A stretch of 64,000 bases of DNA, from contig CAISPN010000021.1 of the NCBI GenBank assembly GCA_903887375.1, positions 54,972-118,971 of the forward strand, given 5' to 3'. Made by a program: the position numbers and the translations under genes. How positions within the stretch are numbered: position 1 is the stretch's first letter; each line of letters opens with the position of its first letter. The notes under the pieces were generated by a model, which was given only the letters and a program-made list of their open reading frames with translations, had not been told where the DNA came from and did not search any database. The stretch is from an uncultured cyanobacterium. Its GTDB lineage: Bacteria; Cyanobacteriota; Cyanobacteriia; Cyanobacteriales; Microcystaceae. Below are positions 9,406 through 22,899 of this stretch, one piece after another.

Positions 9406-10292
9406 ACAGTAGATTTAAAAAAGCGATAGAAGATGGCGAATTTTTAATAACCGCTGAAGTGACCCCGCCTAAAGGAGGGGATCCCCATCGCATGCTCTCT
9501 GTCTCCTCGCTCTTATCAAAGAGAGTCCATGCAGTCAATATCACCGATGGTAGTCGAGCAGTACTGAGAATGTCCTCGCTAGCAGCAGCAGTATTACTCG
9601 AAAGACAAGGTATAGAGCCAATTTGTCAACTCACAGGACGTGATCGTAACATCATAGCCTTACAAGCTGACCTGATGGGAGCCCATGCTTTGGGTATACG
9701 CAATATACTCGCTTTAACAGGAGATCCTCTCAAAGCAGGCGATCATCCCCAAGCCCGCGCTGTTTTTGAGCTAGAATCAGTCAGAATACTTAAGTTGATT
9801 GAGTTGCTCAATCAAGGTCTTGACTCTCAAGGAAGTGTGTTACCCGATGGACCGCTAGATCTTTTAAAAGGAGCTGCTGTTGATCCTCAATCTAAGAGCT
9901 GGTCAGGACTTGAAAGTCGATTTAATCGCAAAGTTGAAGCAGGTGCCCAATTTTTTCAAAGTCAGCTAATTACCGATTTTGATTTACTAGAGAAGTTTAT
10001 GAGCAAGATTGCTTATGGCAGTGGGCGACCAATCCTAGCAGGTATCTTTCTTTTAAAATCTGCAAAGAATGCTCATTTTATCAACCGTAATGTTCCGGGG
10101 GTCGAAATTCCCCAAGAAATTATCCATAGGCTAGAGAGCGCAAAAGATCCTTTAGAAGAAGGTATTAATATTGCTGCAGAGCAAGTAATTCTGGCCAAAC
10201 AAATCTGTCAGGGGGTACATATGATGGCAGTCAAGAAGGAAGAGTTAATCCCAGAGATTTTAACTCGCGCGCAAATTAAATCTTTACAGTGA
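9402..10292 (+). CDS. metF: Methylenetetrahydrofolate reductase family protein
   Basis: A 296-residue TIM-barrel flavoprotein of the MetF/MTHFR group, with the AEVTPPKGGDP start, the ICQLTGRDRN block and the NILALTGDP motif typical of the family. It would reduce 5,10-methylene-THF to 5-methyl-THF, the methyl donor for MetH encoded about 0.8 kb downstream. It is coupled to trpS by an ATGA overlap. The cyanobacterial proteins are shorter and diverge from E. coli MetF, so the electron donor cannot be told from sequence. Confidence 0.87.
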   Translation: MNSRFKKAIEDGEFLITAEVTPPKGGDPHRMLSVSSLLSKRVHAVNITDGSRAVLRMSSLAAAVLLERQGIEPICQLTGRDRNIIALQADLMGAHALGIRNILALTGDPLKAGDHPQARAVFELESVRILKLIELLNQGLDSQGSVLPDGPLDLLKGAAVDPQSKSWSGLESRFNRKVEAGAQFFQSQLITDFDLLEKFMSKIAYGSGRPILAGIFLLKSAKNAHFINRNVPGVEIPQEIIHRLESAKDPLEEGINIAAEQVILAKQICQGVHMMAVKKEELIPEILTRAQIKSLQ

Positions 10293-10302
10293 GAATAAAA
10301 TT

Positions 10303-10737
10303 ATGAAACTTTTGGCTATTGCCTTTGTTTTTTTAATCAATCTTGGATCTTTTTTTTTCAGCTCTGCGGCTATAGCTACTACTTCTATAGAGCTTAAAGA
10401 TATATCTTACAAAGACTGTCAAGGCGAACTAGCATTAGGTAATGTAACTAGTGGCAGCTCAGAAACTGCTAATTGTTTTTTAGTTACTGGTAAGGCTGTA
10501 AATAATTCGGGTAAAACGGTCTATGACGCGGATGTTTTTGGCAGAGTATATGATGCCAATAATGAGCCAGCAATGCAGAATAGGACGCGCCTGGGTACTC
10601 TAGAAGAAATACCGCCAGGCACTAGTGATTTTGAAGTTAGAATATCAGTAAGCGCTAACCAGCCAACTCCCTTGAAGCTGAAACAATTTAAAGCTTCTGG
10701 CTTTGCTGGCAAGGTACGTCCCTATTATTATGACTAG
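10303..10737 (+). CDS. Secreted protein with an FxLYD-like beta domain
   Basis: A 144-residue protein with a clear signal peptide (hydrophobic residues 4-24, probable cleavage after AAIA). The mature part reads as a small beta-sandwich of the FxLYD kind: a VTGKAVNNSGKTVYDADVFGRVYD-type pattern (conserved N-S-G-K, then the Y-D), then a PPGTSDFEV turn. Two cysteines (in KDCQ and NCFL) could form a disulfide. Function unknown; such domains are often extracytoplasmic binding modules. It starts 10 nt after metF and its TAG stop overlaps the convergent YggT gene by 4 nt. Confidence 0.75.
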   Translation: MKLLAIAFVFLINLGSFFFSSAAIATTSIELKDISYKDCQGELALGNVTSGSSETANCFLVTGKAVNNSGKTVYDADVFGRVYDANNEPAMQNRTRLGTLEEIPPGTSDFEVRISVSANQPTPLKLKQFKASGFAGKVRPYYYD

Positions 10738-11003
10738 AAGGTGATGGGAATTTGTACTAAAACATTCTGGAGAATTTGAAGTACAAAAATCGCCAAAATC
10801 GAAGATATATCTATCATTCCAATTGGTGGAATGAATGAACGAAAAACATTTAAATAGGGATCAGTGATTGGACTTAAATAGGAATTTGCAGTTTCAGCCC
10901 AGCTTGCGCCCTGGAACCAAGTCAACAAGATTCTAATTAAGATAGCAACCAGATAGATGTTGATGAAATTGACCAAGGTGCTGATTATAAGACTTGAGAC
11001 CAT
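10734..11003 (-). CDS. YggT family membrane protein (Ycf19-like)
   Basis: A protein of about 89 residues with two hydrophobic membrane segments separated by the family signature SPITDPYLNVFRSFIPP. YggT/Ycf19 proteins occur in cyanobacteria and plastids and are linked to thylakoid or nucleoid organisation and complex assembly. I chose the ATG at 11003 (MVSSLIIS...), which has an AGAGGTAGG sequence 11-12 nt upstream; an in-frame start at 11051 would add 16 residues without family support. Its stop overlaps the convergent gene by 4 nt (CTAG). Confidence 0.85.
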   Translation of the reverse strand: MVSSLIISTLVNFINIYLVAILIRILLTWFQGASWAETANSYLSPITDPYLNVFRSFIPPIGMIDISSILAIFVLQILQNVLVQIPITF

Positions 11004-11100
11004 AGAGAGAGTACCTACCTCTACAAAGTAAAAATTTAATAGAATATACATTTAACTAACATAGTAACAAGACTAGGCGAAAATTCACTAATCCAATTCC

Positions 11101-14100
11101 ATGAAAAATACCTTTCTCGAATATCTCAATGGTCCCAAACGCCCAGTTCTGGTCTTCGATGGAGCTATGGGCACATCTCTGCAAACCCAAAATTTAACAG
11201 CAGATGACTTTGGCGGAGCAGAATATGAAGGCTGCAATGAATATTTAGTGCATACTAAACCTGAAGCGGTCGAGAAGGTACATAGAGGATTTTTAGAAGT
11301 CGGAGCCGATGTTATTGAAACCGACACTTTTGGCGCTAGCGCGCTTACTTTGGTCGAATATGGCTTACAAGATCAAGCTTATTATCTTAATAAAACTGCA
11401 GCCTCTCTTGCCAAAACAATAGCGCAGGAATATTCAACTCCAGAAAAACCACGTTTTGTTGCCGGTTCCATAGGTCCTGGTACAAAATTGCCAACACTTG
11501 GACATGTTGATTTTGACAACTTAAAAAATGCCTATATTGAGCAAGTAGAAGGTCTCTATGATGGAGGCGTGGATTTATTTTTGGTAGAGACCTGCCAGGA
11601 TGTTCTGCAGATTAAAGCAGCTCTCAATGCCATTTATGAAGTGCAAAATCTTAAACAAGAGCGCAAAGCAGTCATGGTTTCCCTGACTATGGAAGATTTT
11701 GGCACGATGTTGGTAGGGACAGAAATTTCAGCAGCTCTAGCAATTTTAGAGCCCTATTCGATAGATATTCTAGGGCTTAATTGTGCAACTGGCCCTGACT
11801 TGATGAAGCCACATATCAAATATCTTGCAGAACATTCACCTTTTGTTATCTCTTGTATTCCCAATGCCGGACTGCCGGAGAATATAGGCGGTCAGGCTCA
11901 CTATCGGCTCAGCCCAGTTGAACTGCAAATGTCACTGATGCATTTTATCGAAGATTTAGGAGTACAGGTTATTGGTGGGTGTTGTGGTACTCGCCCTGAT
12001 CACATCAAGTCCTTGGTTGAGATGAGCAAAGATCTCCATCCTAAGCAACGTGAGATAAATTATGAGCCTTCTGCCGCCTCTATTTATAGCGCTCAGCCTT
12101 ATTTGCAGGATAATTCTTTCTTGATAATAGGTGAGCGTCTAAATGCCAGTGGTTCTAAAAAGTGTCGAGATCTGCTCAATGCCGAAGACTGGGATAGTTT
12201 GACTTCGCTGGCAAGATCCCAAGAAAAAGAAGGTGCTCATGTCTTAGATGTCAATGTCGACTATGTCGGCCGCGATGGGGTGCTAGATATGAAAGAATTG
12301 GTCTCTCGCTTGGTTAATAATGTTAAATTGCCCTTGATGCTCGATTCTACAGAATGGCAAAAAATGGAAGCAGGGCTCAAGGTTGCTGGCGGCAAATCTA
12401 TTCTCAACTCTACTAACTATGAAGATGGGGAAGAGCGCTTTTTCAAGGTATTGGAATTAGCCAAAAATTATGGCGCTGGGATAGTAGTTGGCACTATTGA
12501 CGAAGAAGGAATGGCCCGCAGCGCCGAAAAAAAATTCACCATAGCCGAGCGCGCCTACCATGCGGCTATTGAATATGGTATTGCTCCTAGTGAGATATTT
12601 TTTGATCCTCTAGCTCTGCCTATTTCTACCGGGATAGAAGAAGATAGAGCCAATGGTAAAGCTACAGTTGAGGCTATTCAACAAATCAGGGAGAATTTGC
12701 CACAATGTCATATTCTTTTGGGAATTTCTAATATTTCCTTTGGACTTAAGGCCTCTGCTCGTCAAGTGCTCAATTCAATCTTTCTGCATGAATGTATGCG
12801 CTTTGGTCTAGATTCAGCTATTGTTAGCCCGAATAAAATTCTGCCACTGAGTAAAATACCCGCTAAACAACTAGAAGTGTGCCTAGATTTGATCTATGAT
12901 CGTCGCGGCTTTGAAGGGCAAGTCTGTGTATATGATCCTCTGACTGAATTAACTACTTTGTTTGAGGAGCAATCTGGTGAAGTTAAATCAATAGCCCAGC
13001 AAGAAAATCTACCCATTGAGGAGAAACTAAAGCGTCATATCATCGATGGAGAAAGGCTTGGCTTGGAGCAAAGCCTACATGAGGCTTTAGAAAAATATCC
13101 AGCTCTAGATGTTATTAATATTTATTTACTAGATGGGATGAAGACTGTTGGAGAGTTGTTTGGTTCAGGGCAGATGCAACTACCTTTTGTCTTACAATCA
13201 GCCCAAACAATGAAAACTGCTGTTGCCTTTTTAGAGCCTTTTATGGAAAAAAATCAAGATAGTAGCTCTGGCAAAGGGACTTTTATTATTGCTACTGTCA
13301 AAGGGGATGTGCATGACATTGGTAAAAATTTAGTAGATATAATTCTTTCCAATAATGGCTATCGAGTAATTAATCTGGGAATCAAGCAACCTGTTGAGAA
13401 TATCATCAAAGCCCATGAGCAATACAATGCCGACTGCATCGCCATGAGTGGACTACTGGTCAAATCGACAGCCTTTATGAAAGAAAACCTCGAAGTTTTC
13501 AATGAAAAAGGAATCACAGTACCTGTAATCTTAGGTGGCGCGGCCCTAAACCGTAAATTTGTCGATCAAGATTGTCAAAACACCTATAAAGGTAGGGTAA
13601 TTTACGGAAAAGATGCCTTTGCAGATCTAAGATTTATGGATCGTCTGATGCCCTCTAAGCAGAATAATCTTTGGGATGATCACAAGGGGTTTCTAGATGA
13701 GCAAAATGAGGCTTCTGAAATAGTTTTTGCTCAAACAACTCCAGAACTAAATCAGCAAATTCAGGATATCTCTGAAAAAGAATATCAACCAGTTGCCAAA
13801 AATATAGATAGGCCCCAACCTCCATTTTGGGGAACTCGTATCTTGAAAGATATCGATTTAGATGAATTATTCCCTCTGCTTGATCTCCAGGCGCTCTTTG
13901 TTGGGCAGTGGCAATTGCGTAAGCCTAGAGAGCAAAGTGATGCCGACTATAAAATTTTTCTAGAAAAAACTGCCAGGCCTATCCTGGAAAAATGGAAGCA
14001 AAAGATCAAAGATGAAAAAATACTAGACCCAACAGTTGTCTATGGTTATTTTCCCTGTAATGCATCAGGTAATACACTTTATCTCTATGATCCCGACAAT

Positions 14101-14613
14101 ATCAATTTAGATGAGCCAATTGCCTCTTTTAGCTTCCCCAGACAAAAAACTGGTAGACATCTATGTATAGCTGACTTTTTTGCCCAGCGTGAAACTGGAA
14201 TTATTGATGTTTTTCCTATGCAAGCTGTAACTGTCGGTGAGGTGGCTACTGAATATGCTCAAAAGCTCTTTGAGTCCAATGAATATTCTGACTATCTCTA
14301 CTATCACGGTATGGCCGTCCAAACGGCAGAAGCTCTGGCTGAATGGACACATAGATTGATTCGCCAGCAATTAGGTATTGAATCAGATTTAGATCTTTCT
14401 ATCAAAGATCTCCTAAGACAGCGCTATAGAGGTTCTCGCTATAGTTTTGGTTATCCAGCTTGTCCCAATATCCAAGATCAATATCGTCAAATAGAATTGC
14501 TCGGCTGCGAGAGGATTGGACTTTATATGGATGAGAGTGAGCAGATCTATCCCGAACAATCGACTACAGCGATAATTGTTCATCATCCGGAGGCAAAATA
14601 CTTTAATACCTAA
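11101..14613 (+). CDS. metH: Cobalamin-dependent methionine synthase
   Basis: A full-length 1170-residue MetH. The homocysteine domain has the three zinc ligands (C228 in GLNCATGP, C294 and C295 in GGCCGT). The pterin-binding domain starts near residue 340 ([13 protein letters not shown]). The B12 domain holds GDVHDIGKN, with the cobalt-ligating His at residue 738, and MSGLLVKS. The reactivation domain fills about 900-1170 (ends with a [12 protein letters not shown] block). It transfers the methyl group of 5-methyl-THF to homocysteine. No cobalamin riboswitch is visible in the 49 nt ahead of it. Nearby metF supplies the substrate. Confidence 0.98.
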   Translation: MKNTFLEYLNGPKRPVLVFDGAMGTSLQTQNLTADDFGGAEYEGCNEYLVHTKPEAVEKVHRGFLEVGADVIETDTFGASALTLVEYGLQDQAYYLNKTAASLAKTIAQEYSTPEKPRFVAGSIGPGTKLPTLGHVDFDNLKNAYIEQVEGLYDGGVDLFLVETCQDVLQIKAALNAIYEVQNLKQERKAVMVSLTMEDFGTMLVGTEISAALAILEPYSIDILGLNCATGPDLMKPHIKYLAEHSPFVISCIPNAGLPENIGGQAHYRLSPVELQMSLMHFIEDLGVQVIGGCCGTRPDHIKSLVEMSKDLHPKQREINYEPSAASIYSAQPYLQDNSFLIIGERLNASGSKKCRDLLNAEDWDSLTSLARSQEKEGAHVLDVNVDYVGRDGVLDMKELVSRLVNNVKLPLMLDSTEWQKMEAGLKVAGGKSILNSTNYEDGEERFFKVLELAKNYGAGIVVGTIDEEGMARSAEKKFTIAERAYHAAIEYGIAPSEIFFDPLALPISTGIEEDRANGKATVEAIQQIRENLPQCHILLGISNISFGLKASARQVLNSIFLHECMRFGLDSAIVSPNKILPLSKIPAKQLEVCLDLIYDRRGFEGQVCVYDPLTELTTLFEEQSGEVKSIAQQENLPIEEKLKRHIIDGERLGLEQSLHEALEKYPALDVINIYLLDGMKTVGELFGSGQMQLPFVLQSAQTMKTAVAFLEPFMEKNQDSSSGKGTFIIATVKGDVHDIGKNLVDIILSNNGYRVINLGIKQPVENIIKAHEQYNADCIAMSGLLVKSTAFMKENLEVFNEKGITVPVILGGAALNRKFVDQDCQNTYKGRVIYGKDAFADLRFMDRLMPSKQNNLWDDHKGFLDEQNEASEIVFAQTTPELNQQIQDISEKEYQPVAKNIDRPQPPFWGTRILKDIDLDELFPLLDLQALFVGQWQLRKPREQSDADYKIFLEKTARPILEKWKQKIKDEKILDPTVVYGYFPCNASGNTLYLYDPDNINLDEPIASFSFPRQKTGRHLCIADFFAQRETGIIDVFPMQAVTVGEVATEYAQKLFESNEYSDYLYYHGMAVQTAEALAEWTHRLIRQQLGIESDLDLSIKDLLRQRYRGSRYSFGYPACPNIQDQYRQIELLGCERIGLYMDESEQIYPEQSTTAIIVHHPEAKYFNT

Positions 14614-14663
14614 GGTGTTTTGATGTACATTAGCAAAAGCAAACCTTTGCCCAATTTATTTCA

Positions 14664-15353
14664 ATGAATATCAACGATAAAGCAATAGTAAAAGAATACT
14701 TTAATAGCACTGGTTTTGAGCGCTGGCGTAAGATCTATGGTCAAGATGAAGTTAACAAGGTTCAAAAAGATATCAGAATTGGGCACCAGCAAACTATCGA
14801 TACTGTCTTAGATTGGCTCACAAGTGACGGCAATCTAGCCAACATAACTATCTGTGATGCTGGCTGTGGGGTTGGCAGCCTTGCGCTTCCTCTAGCCCAA
14901 TCTGGAGCTAAGGTCTATGCCAGTGATATCTCTAGCAAAATGGTAGAAGAAGCCAAAGCCAGAAGTTCAACTCTAACTCAATCCCAAAGAGACAAGCTCA
15001 ACTTGAGCATGCAAGATCTAGAGCAACTTTCCGGTCAATATCATACTGTAATTTGTCTAGATGTCTTGATCCACTACAGTGACAAAGATATAGCCAAAAT
15101 GATTTCTCATCTAGCAGGGCTTGCTCAATCGCGATTGATTATTAGTTTTGCTCCTAAAACTTTTTATCTGACTATGTTAAAAAAAGTTGGAGAGCTTTTT
15201 CCTGGACCTAGCAAAACTACCAGAGCTTATCAACATCCCGAGCAAACTATCAGGGAAATTTTGATAGATAATGGTTTTGCCATTAACAGAACTGGGATGA
15301 CCAGTACCAATTTCTACTATTCTCGTATTCTTGAGGCTGTACGCCACAGTTAG
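14664..15353 (+). CDS. chlM: Magnesium-protoporphyrin IX methyltransferase
   Basis: A 229-residue SAM-dependent methyltransferase with motif I DAGCGVGSLALPLA near residues 74-87 and the YFNSTGFERWRKIYG N-terminus typical of cyanobacterial ChlM. It methylates Mg-protoporphyrin IX at the C13 propionate in chlorophyll synthesis. It lies 50 nt after metH on the same strand, so the SAM cycle and a SAM-using pigment enzyme are adjacent. panB follows after 6 nt. Confidence 0.95.
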   Translation: MNINDKAIVKEYFNSTGFERWRKIYGQDEVNKVQKDIRIGHQQTIDTVLDWLTSDGNLANITICDAGCGVGSLALPLAQSGAKVYASDISSKMVEEAKARSSTLTQSQRDKLNLSMQDLEQLSGQYHTVICLDVLIHYSDKDIAKMISHLAGLAQSRLIISFAPKTFYLTMLKKVGELFPGPSKTTRAYQHPEQTIREILIDNGFAINRTGMTSTNFYYSRILEAVRHS

Positions 15354-15359
15354 TTAACT

Positions 15360-16133
15360 ATGTCTGTCAGTCTGAGCTCTCTTCAAAGTGCTAAGCAACA
15401 AAAGCGGCCATTAGTAGTTCTAACGGCCTGGGACTATACCTTAGCTGGCATATTGGATGAAATAGTAGATATTGTTATGGTGGGAGATTCGCTAGCTATG
15501 GTCGCGCTGGGACATTCTAGTACGTTGCCCGTTACTTTAGATCAGATGATTCATCATGCTAGTGCTGTCTCTCGAGGAGTTAAAAAAGCCTTTCTAGTCT
15601 GTGATTTGCCTTTTTTGAGCTATCAAGAGAGTATTGCTGTGGCTATTCACTCGGCTGGCAGAATCCTCAAAGAAACTGGTGTTAATGCTGTCAAACTTGA
15701 AGGGGGTTATCCTTTAATGGCCGAAACAGTAGCTAGCCTGACAAGTATAGGTATACCAGTAATGGGACATGTAGGGCTCACTCCCCAATCTGTCAATCGT
15801 CTTGGCTATAGGCAGCAAGGAAAAACCCAAGTTGAAGCCCAACGTATTCTATCTGAAGCGGTTTCCCTAGAAGCAGCCGGCGCTTTTGCCGTTGTTTTAG
15901 AGCATATTCCTGCTGATTTGGCTGCTACTATTACCAGTCAACTGAATATTCCAACTATTGGTATTGGAGCTGGAAAACACTGTGATGGTCAAGTCTTGGT
16001 TACAGCAGATCTTCTAGGTCTTTCAGAAAAAATTCCTCCATTTGCTAAACCCTATCTCAATTTACGAGAGCTCATTACTCAAGCCATTGGACAATACGCT
16101 AGCCAGGTAAGGGAGGGAAAATACGACATTTAA
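15360..16133 (+). CDS. panB: 3-methyl-2-oxobutanoate hydroxymethyltransferase
   Basis: A 257-residue TIM-barrel enzyme with [20 protein letters not shown], the VKLEGGYP block and the GHVGLTPQS motif characteristic of PanB. It transfers a one-carbon unit from 5,10-methylene-THF to ketoisovalerate, the first committed step to pantothenate. It begins 6 nt after chlM and fits the folate-linked theme of the region. Length is normal. Confidence 0.96.
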   Translation: MSVSLSSLQSAKQQKRPLVVLTAWDYTLAGILDEIVDIVMVGDSLAMVALGHSSTLPVTLDQMIHHASAVSRGVKKAFLVCDLPFLSYQESIAVAIHSAGRILKETGVNAVKLEGGYPLMAETVASLTSIGIPVMGHVGLTPQSVNRLGYRQQGKTQVEAQRILSEAVSLEAAGAFAVVLEHIPADLAATITSQLNIPTIGIGAGKHCDGQVLVTADLLGLSEKIPPFAKPYLNLRELITQAIGQYASQVREGKYDI

Positions 16134-16189
16134 ATTTTTCTTCAATAGCTAGAATTAAAGAACTAAAAATCAAAAAATATAGAAAAAAT

Positions 16190-16507
16190 ATGTCAGTCAA
16201 AAAAAACTTTTCTAGCTTTAGCGAACTTCTAAACTCTTCAAATCTACCAGTGTTGGTTGATTTTTATGCCACCTGGTGTGGCCCTTGCCAAATGATGGCA
16301 CCAATTCTAGAGCAAGTTGGAGCTCAATTAAAAAATAAAGTAAAAGTAGTCAAGATTGACACTGATAAATATCCTAATCTAGGCTCACAGTATGAGATTC
16401 AGGCTTTACCGACTCTTGTTCTTTTTGTTGGCGGTATGCCAGTAGAGAAAATCGAGGGAGTACGCTCAGCCCCTGAGATAATCTCCATACTCAAAAGGAG
16501 AATTTGA
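16190..16507 (+). CDS. trxA: Thioredoxin
   Basis: A 105-residue thioredoxin with the active site WCGPC (ATWCGPCQMM) and the cis-Pro segment ALPTLVLF. It acts as a cytoplasmic disulfide reductase. The spacing and length fit the m/y-type cyanobacterial thioredoxins, though the exact class cannot be assigned by eye. Its stop overlaps the next gene (gloB-like) by a few bases, so the two are likely coupled. Confidence 0.92.
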   Translation: MSVKKNFSSFSELLNSSNLPVLVDFYATWCGPCQMMAPILEQVGAQLKNKVKVVKIDTDKYPNLGSQYEIQALPTLVLFVGGMPVEKIEGVRSAPEIISILKRRI

Positions 16508-17280
16508 TGGAAATTGCTCTGATTCCTGCCCTTGCCGATAATTATATATTTTTACTTTATGAGCCTGAGCAAAAAATAGCGGCCGTGGTTGATCCAGCCC
16601 AAGCTGAGCCGGTTTTAGAAAAATTGCATGAATTAGGACTCAATCTAGTTGCTATTTTTAATACCCATCATCACGGGGATCATATTGGCGGTAACACTAA
16701 GCTCAAGAAGCTTTTTCCCAATTTGGTTGTCTATGCCGGGGCCAAAGAAGAAGGTAGAATCCCCAATCAGTCAGTTTATCTTGAAGATGGGGATCTAATA
16801 CGTTTTTGTGATGTAGTAGCTCAGGTTATGTTTTTACCTGGACATACTAGATCGCATATAGCCTATTATTTCCCTCCAGAAAAGCCTCAGCAGCCAGGTA
16901 ATTTATTTTGTGGAGATGTTCTATTTGCAGGAGGTTGTGGTCGGATTTTTGAAGGCACAGCTGCCCAAATGTTCGAATCACTAGATCGACTCCGTCATCT
17001 TCCAGGCGATACCAAAATATGGTGCGCTCATGAATATACTCTTAAGAATCTGCATTTTGCCCTGACTATAGAACCGGGAAATTTGCATTTGCAAAATCGC
17101 TTGAAACTGGAAGAAATAAAACGCATGCAAGACCAACCTACTATTCCATCTGTTCTGGAATTAGAATTACAAACCAATCCTTTTTTGCGCTGGGATCAAC
17201 CTACTGTTCAGCATGTTGCAGGAAGTGATGTACCAGTAAAAGTCCTAGCCAAAATCAGGGCTATGAAGGACTCTTTTTGA
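16507..17280 (+). CDS. gloB: Hydroxyacylglutathione hydrolase (glyoxalase II)
   Basis: A 257-residue metallo-beta-lactamase-fold hydrolase. The binuclear metal motif THHHGDHIGG is at about residues 54-63, FLPGHTRSHIAYY and the CGDVLF segment follow, and the C-terminal HAxEYTLKNLxFA block is the glyoxalase II substrate-binding region. It hydrolyses S-lactoylglutathione to lactate and glutathione. I chose ATG 16507, which overlaps the thioredoxin TGA by one nt; a TTG at 16504 would add one residue. Confidence 0.93.
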   Translation: MEIALIPALADNYIFLLYEPEQKIAAVVDPAQAEPVLEKLHELGLNLVAIFNTHHHGDHIGGNTKLKKLFPNLVVYAGAKEEGRIPNQSVYLEDGDLIRFCDVVAQVMFLPGHTRSHIAYYFPPEKPQQPGNLFCGDVLFAGGCGRIFEGTAAQMFESLDRLRHLPGDTKIWCAHEYTLKNLHFALTIEPGNLHLQNRLKLEEIKRMQDQPTIPSVLELELQTNPFLRWDQPTVQHVAGSDVPVKVLAKIRAMKDSF

Positions 17281-17398
17281 GGATTGCATCCCTACTTTAA
17301 ATATTGTCTAATTTTAGCTTGAAGACGTCTTTAACCTATTTATGGTAGAATTTTGATAGATTTTGTTATGTGCGGGCTCAAATATCCGTTATAGGTAA

Positions 17399-19767
<2,369 letters not shown>

Positions 19768-19775
19768 TACCAGAT

Positions 19776-20594
19776 TTAGCCGATGCTAGCTTGACCTGTA
19801 CCTCGAAAAAGAATTAGATCTAAAAAGAAATTAGCTGCAAAAATAGCTAGAGTAGAAATTACCACAGCTGTAGTAGTAGATTGTCCGACTCCTTTGGCGC
19901 CGCCAGTAGTCGTCAGTCCCCAACTACAACCAATAACAGCCAACAGAGCGCCGAAGGTTGCCGATTTGATGATTGCGCTGATGATATCCCAAACTTGTAA
20001 GAAATTACGGCTAGATTTAATAAACATAGTAGGGGATATATTGTAGAGACTATCGGCAATTAAAATCCCACCAGCTAAGCCAGTTATTAAAGAAAAAAGC
20101 GTCAAAACTGGAAGCATTGTCATACAAGCTAGAACCCTAGGCGTTACTAAATAGTCAACAGGATCGCTTCTTAGGATATAAAGGGCATCTATCTGCTCTG
20201 TCACTCGCATGGTTCCTATTTCTGCCGCAAAGGCTGAACCGACTCTACCAGCTATCACCAAAGCAGTCAGAACAGGAGCAAGCTCTCTAGTTAAAGATAT
20301 TGATAATACTCCACCTACAGCGCTACTAGCTCCAAAATAAATAAACTCTCTAGCTACTTGAATAGTGAAGACCATACCGACAAAAACCGCCGTCACTAGA
20401 GAAAGACTGAGTGAGCCCGGGCCTACCATCAACATTTGGTCTATAGTATTGCGTTTATGAATACGACCTTGTAAGAGATGCCAAATAACTTGCCCTGCTA
20501 GTAATAAAGTTGCATTTATCCGTCTAATCCAGCCTTCTAATCCTTCGTTTGTTAATTTTTTTTGGCGCTTCATAAAATATTTTTTTAAACTCAC
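19776..20594 (-). CDS. MlaE-type ABC transporter permease
   Basis: A 272-residue integral membrane permease of the MlaE/TRIC-type lipid ABC family (Ycf63-like in cyanobacteria and plastids). Recognisable parts are [44 protein letters not shown] and the C-terminal [26 protein letters not shown]. It would work in retrograde or inner-envelope lipid transport with an ATPase and an MCE protein that are not in this window. Its start overlaps the MCP gene stop by 4 nt, an unusual pairing of a lipid transporter with chemotaxis genes. Confidence 0.9.
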   Translation of the reverse strand: MSLKKYFMKRQKKLTNEGLEGWIRRINATLLLAGQVIWHLLQGRIHKRNTIDQMLMVGPGSLSLSLVTAVFVGMVFTIQVAREFIYFGASSAVGGVLSISLTRELAPVLTALVIAGRVGSAFAAEIGTMRVTEQIDALYILRSDPVDYLVTPRVLACMTMLPVLTLFSLITGLAGGILIADSLYNISPTMFIKSSRNFLQVWDIISAIIKSATFGALLAVIGCSWGLTTTGGAKGVGQSTTTAVVISTLAIFAANFFLDLILFRGTGQASIG

Positions 20595-22315
20595 TCTTGA
20601 TCTTTATCAGTGCGAAATCTCTCTACAGAAATCAATAGATCTTTGGAGATACTTACCAAATCAGACAAGGCTAAGGCAACTTGTTGTGATTCTTTAGCGC
20701 TTTGCTGGGCAGTTGATTCTACTTTTTTAACTACATTGGCCACAGCGCGGGAACTCTCTATCTGTTTTACTGTATCAGCTGTGATAGAGCTAACTAGAGA
20801 ATTAATCTGATTGGAAACCTTGATAATATCATCTAGCGCTTTTTTAGCTAATTCTGATTTTTCAGTAACATCTAGTACTTCTTGGATTCCCTCTTCCATT
20901 GCAGTCATAACCAAACCAGTTTCACTTTGAATTTGTAGGACTATTTGTTGAATTTCTTTGAGTGATTTTGCCGAGCGATCAGCTAGTTGACGAACTTCAT
21001 CGGCCACTATAGCAAAACCGCGCCCAGATTCTCCTGCTTTAGCGGCTTGAACCGAAGCATTCAGAGCCAGTAAATTTGTGCGCGAAGCAATTTGGGAAAT
21101 CACAATCACAATTTTAGAAATTTCTTGCGAAGCCTCTGCTAAATGTTTCACTTTTCTGGCAGTTTCTGATACTGTTTCTCGAATTTGCTCAATTGCAATC
21201 ACGGTACGTTCAACTGCCTCAGCCCCGTTTAGGGCGGTAATTGAGGAGATTTTGGCCACCTGTTGAGCTTCTTTTGAGCTCTGGGCGACTCTTTGAATAG
21301 ATTCAGTCATTAATTGAACCGAGTTAAACGTGATAGACAATTCTTTAGCAATACGACTGGCATCGCTAGCTTGATTTCTGGCATAGACTTCACTGGCGCT
21401 TGAAGCTTTACTAACTTGTTTCGCGGCTAATTTAACTTGTTTGACAATTTCTTTGAGATTTTGAATGGTAAAGTTGAAAGCATCAGCTATCGCGCCTAAA
21501 GTATTATCTGTTACTTCAGTTTCTACTGTTAAATCACCTCTGGCAGCTTCTTCTACTGCCTCGAGTAATTTAATCAGTTGATCTCGTCGTTTTTTTGTAT
21601 TTAATTCATTGAATTGATTTGTGTTAATTTGACTCATCAGCAAAGAACCACTAAAACTTGCCACAGCAGAAGTGAAAATTAGCCAAGAAGAAGTTTTAAA
21701 TTGTTTAGGAGCTAAATTAACAAACAAAAAGCCACTCAAAAAAGTCACTAATCCAGCGCCAATAGCTGCAAAAATCTGCTTGTTAACAAAAGAAGTATTG
21801 TTAAACCAAGTGAAAATTCTTGGTTTAACTTCAATTAGATCTTTTAGATCTTTATCTTTTTGATCGTCAATAGTAGTAGTATCGAGAATATCTGGTGGTG
21901 TATTTGAGGTTTCTAAATAGTCTGATTCTGGCTTTTTAGGCAAATCATAAGTCGCTGATTTAAAGCCAAATGCCGAACCCAAGGTTGGTTCGCCTGTATC
22001 TTGTTCCTCAAAGATTTCACTATTCCAATCTATTTCGTTAGAGCTTGAAAAGTTATCTAGATTTGCTAATGATTGGAGGGCTTGTTGTTTTTGTTGGGTA
22101 TTGTTGCTCAATCTCAACACTGCTTGATAACATTGCTGGGCAAGTTTACTATCACCTAAACCTAAGTTGATATGTCCTTGCAATAGGGTAACTCTAAGTT
22201 CATCTGGATATTTTTCTATTATCTCTTTGACAATCTGGGCAGCTTTTAATAGTTCACCTTGCTCATAGAATTTATTAGCTTGATTATAAAGAAATTCTTG
22301 ATCTTTTGTACTCAC
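20591..22315 (-). CDS. Methyl-accepting chemotaxis protein with N-terminal TPR
   Basis: A 574-residue receptor. Residues 1-70 form TPR-like helices, followed by a low-complexity acidic linker. Two membrane segments (about 181-200 and 209-229) are joined by only about 8 residues, so there is no periplasmic sensor domain. A HAMP-like region follows, then the signalling domain with the conserved hairpin [20 protein letters not shown]. The input is therefore probably cytoplasmic or membrane-based. It follows the cheW-like gene by 14 nt. The pair resembles the PilI/PilJ or Pix modules for type IV pilus motility, but no CheA or response regulator is present here and no GAF domain as in PixJ is seen. 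Confidence 0.88.
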   Translation of the reverse strand: MSTKDQEFLYNQANKFYEQGELLKAAQIVKEIIEKYPDELRVTLLQGHINLGLGDSKLAQQCYQAVLRLSNNTQQKQQALQSLANLDNFSSSNEIDWNSEIFEEQDTGEPTLGSAFGFKSATYDLPKKPESDYLETSNTPPDILDTTTIDDQKDKDLKDLIEVKPRIFTWFNNTSFVNKQIFAAIGAGLVTFLSGFLFVNLAPKQFKTSSWLIFTSAVASFSGSLLMSQINTNQFNELNTKKRRDQLIKLLEAVEEAARGDLTVETEVTDNTLGAIADAFNFTIQNLKEIVKQVKLAAKQVSKASSASEVYARNQASDASRIAKELSITFNSVQLMTESIQRVAQSSKEAQQVAKISSITALNGAEAVERTVIAIEQIRETVSETARKVKHLAEASQEISKIVIVISQIASRTNLLALNASVQAAKAGESGRGFAIVADEVRQLADRSAKSLKEIQQIVLQIQSETGLVMTAMEEGIQEVLDVTEKSELAKKALDDIIKVSNQINSLVSSITADTVKQIESSRAVANVVKKVESTAQQSAKESQQVALALSDLVSISKDLLISVERFRTDKDQE

Positions 22316-22329
22316 TTATTTGCCTTAGA

Positions 22330-22833
22330 CTAAATTAACATCCATTTTTTCGAATGTAAAATTTTTTTGTAATCCAGTAATCTGACTATTTGTTTAGATT
22401 GATCTTGGATTAGCCAATCACCCAATATATATGGGTTCAATAGACTTGAACTTTTCATTTTTTCAGGATCTAACCATTGAATTTCAATTAAACTATCTAT
22501 TGCCAAGCCTAAAATAAATCCTTGATCTTCAATTGCAATAATTGAAATCTCAGATTTATTGTAAATCTCATTCAAAGAAGCTCTTAAGCCCAAAAACCTT
22601 GCTAGATAACCTACCCAAATAATCTGTCCTCTGAGATTAGTTGCCCCTAGCAACATAGAAGATGAATTGGGAATAGGTGTGATTTCTCGGATCTGTTTCT
22701 GAATGACTTCATGCACTCCTAAAGCTGGCAATACAAATCCACCATGATCTGGTAGGTCAAAACATAGATAAAGTTCACCCTGTTTGATATTTATAGCAAG
22801 ATCTTGGGTCAGATTGTCAAAATCTTCTGTCAT
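22330..22833 (-). CDS. CheW-like adaptor protein
   Basis: A 167-residue protein with the CheW fold pattern: LCFDLPDHGGFVLPALGVHEVI, then the ITPIPNSSSMLLGATNLRGQIIWV segment (NLRG is the diagnostic turn). It would couple a receptor to a CheA kinase. It lies 14 nt before the MCP gene and reads into it. By position it is most like PilI or PixI. The divergent sirB gene starts a short distance away. Confidence 0.9.
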   Translation of the reverse strand: MTEDFDNLTQDLAINIKQGELYLCFDLPDHGGFVLPALGVHEVIQKQIREITPIPNSSSMLLGATNLRGQIIWVGYLARFLGLRASLNEIYNKSEISIIAIEDQGFILGLAIDSLIEIQWLDPEKMKSSSLLNPYILGDWLIQDQSKQIVRLLDYKKILHSKKWMLI

Positions 22834-22899
22834 TTTTTACTCATTTTCAGCTTAAGATACAATCAGACCAGCAGGGTAAAGCTAGTAGGATTAAATATC

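Noticed and set aside
11052..11100. Possible cobalamin riboswitch ahead of metH
   Set aside because: The gap is only 49 nt and shows no B12-box-like conserved elements; too short for the aptamer.
17322..17331. 10-bp palindrome AAGACGTCTT upstream of gyrB
   Set aside because: Short; palindromes of this size are expected by chance, and its distance from gyrB gives no clear role.
22804..22899. Upstream extension of sirB from an ATG at 22804
   Set aside because: It overlaps the divergent cheW start and gives an N-terminus unlike the family; the TTG at 22900 is preferred.
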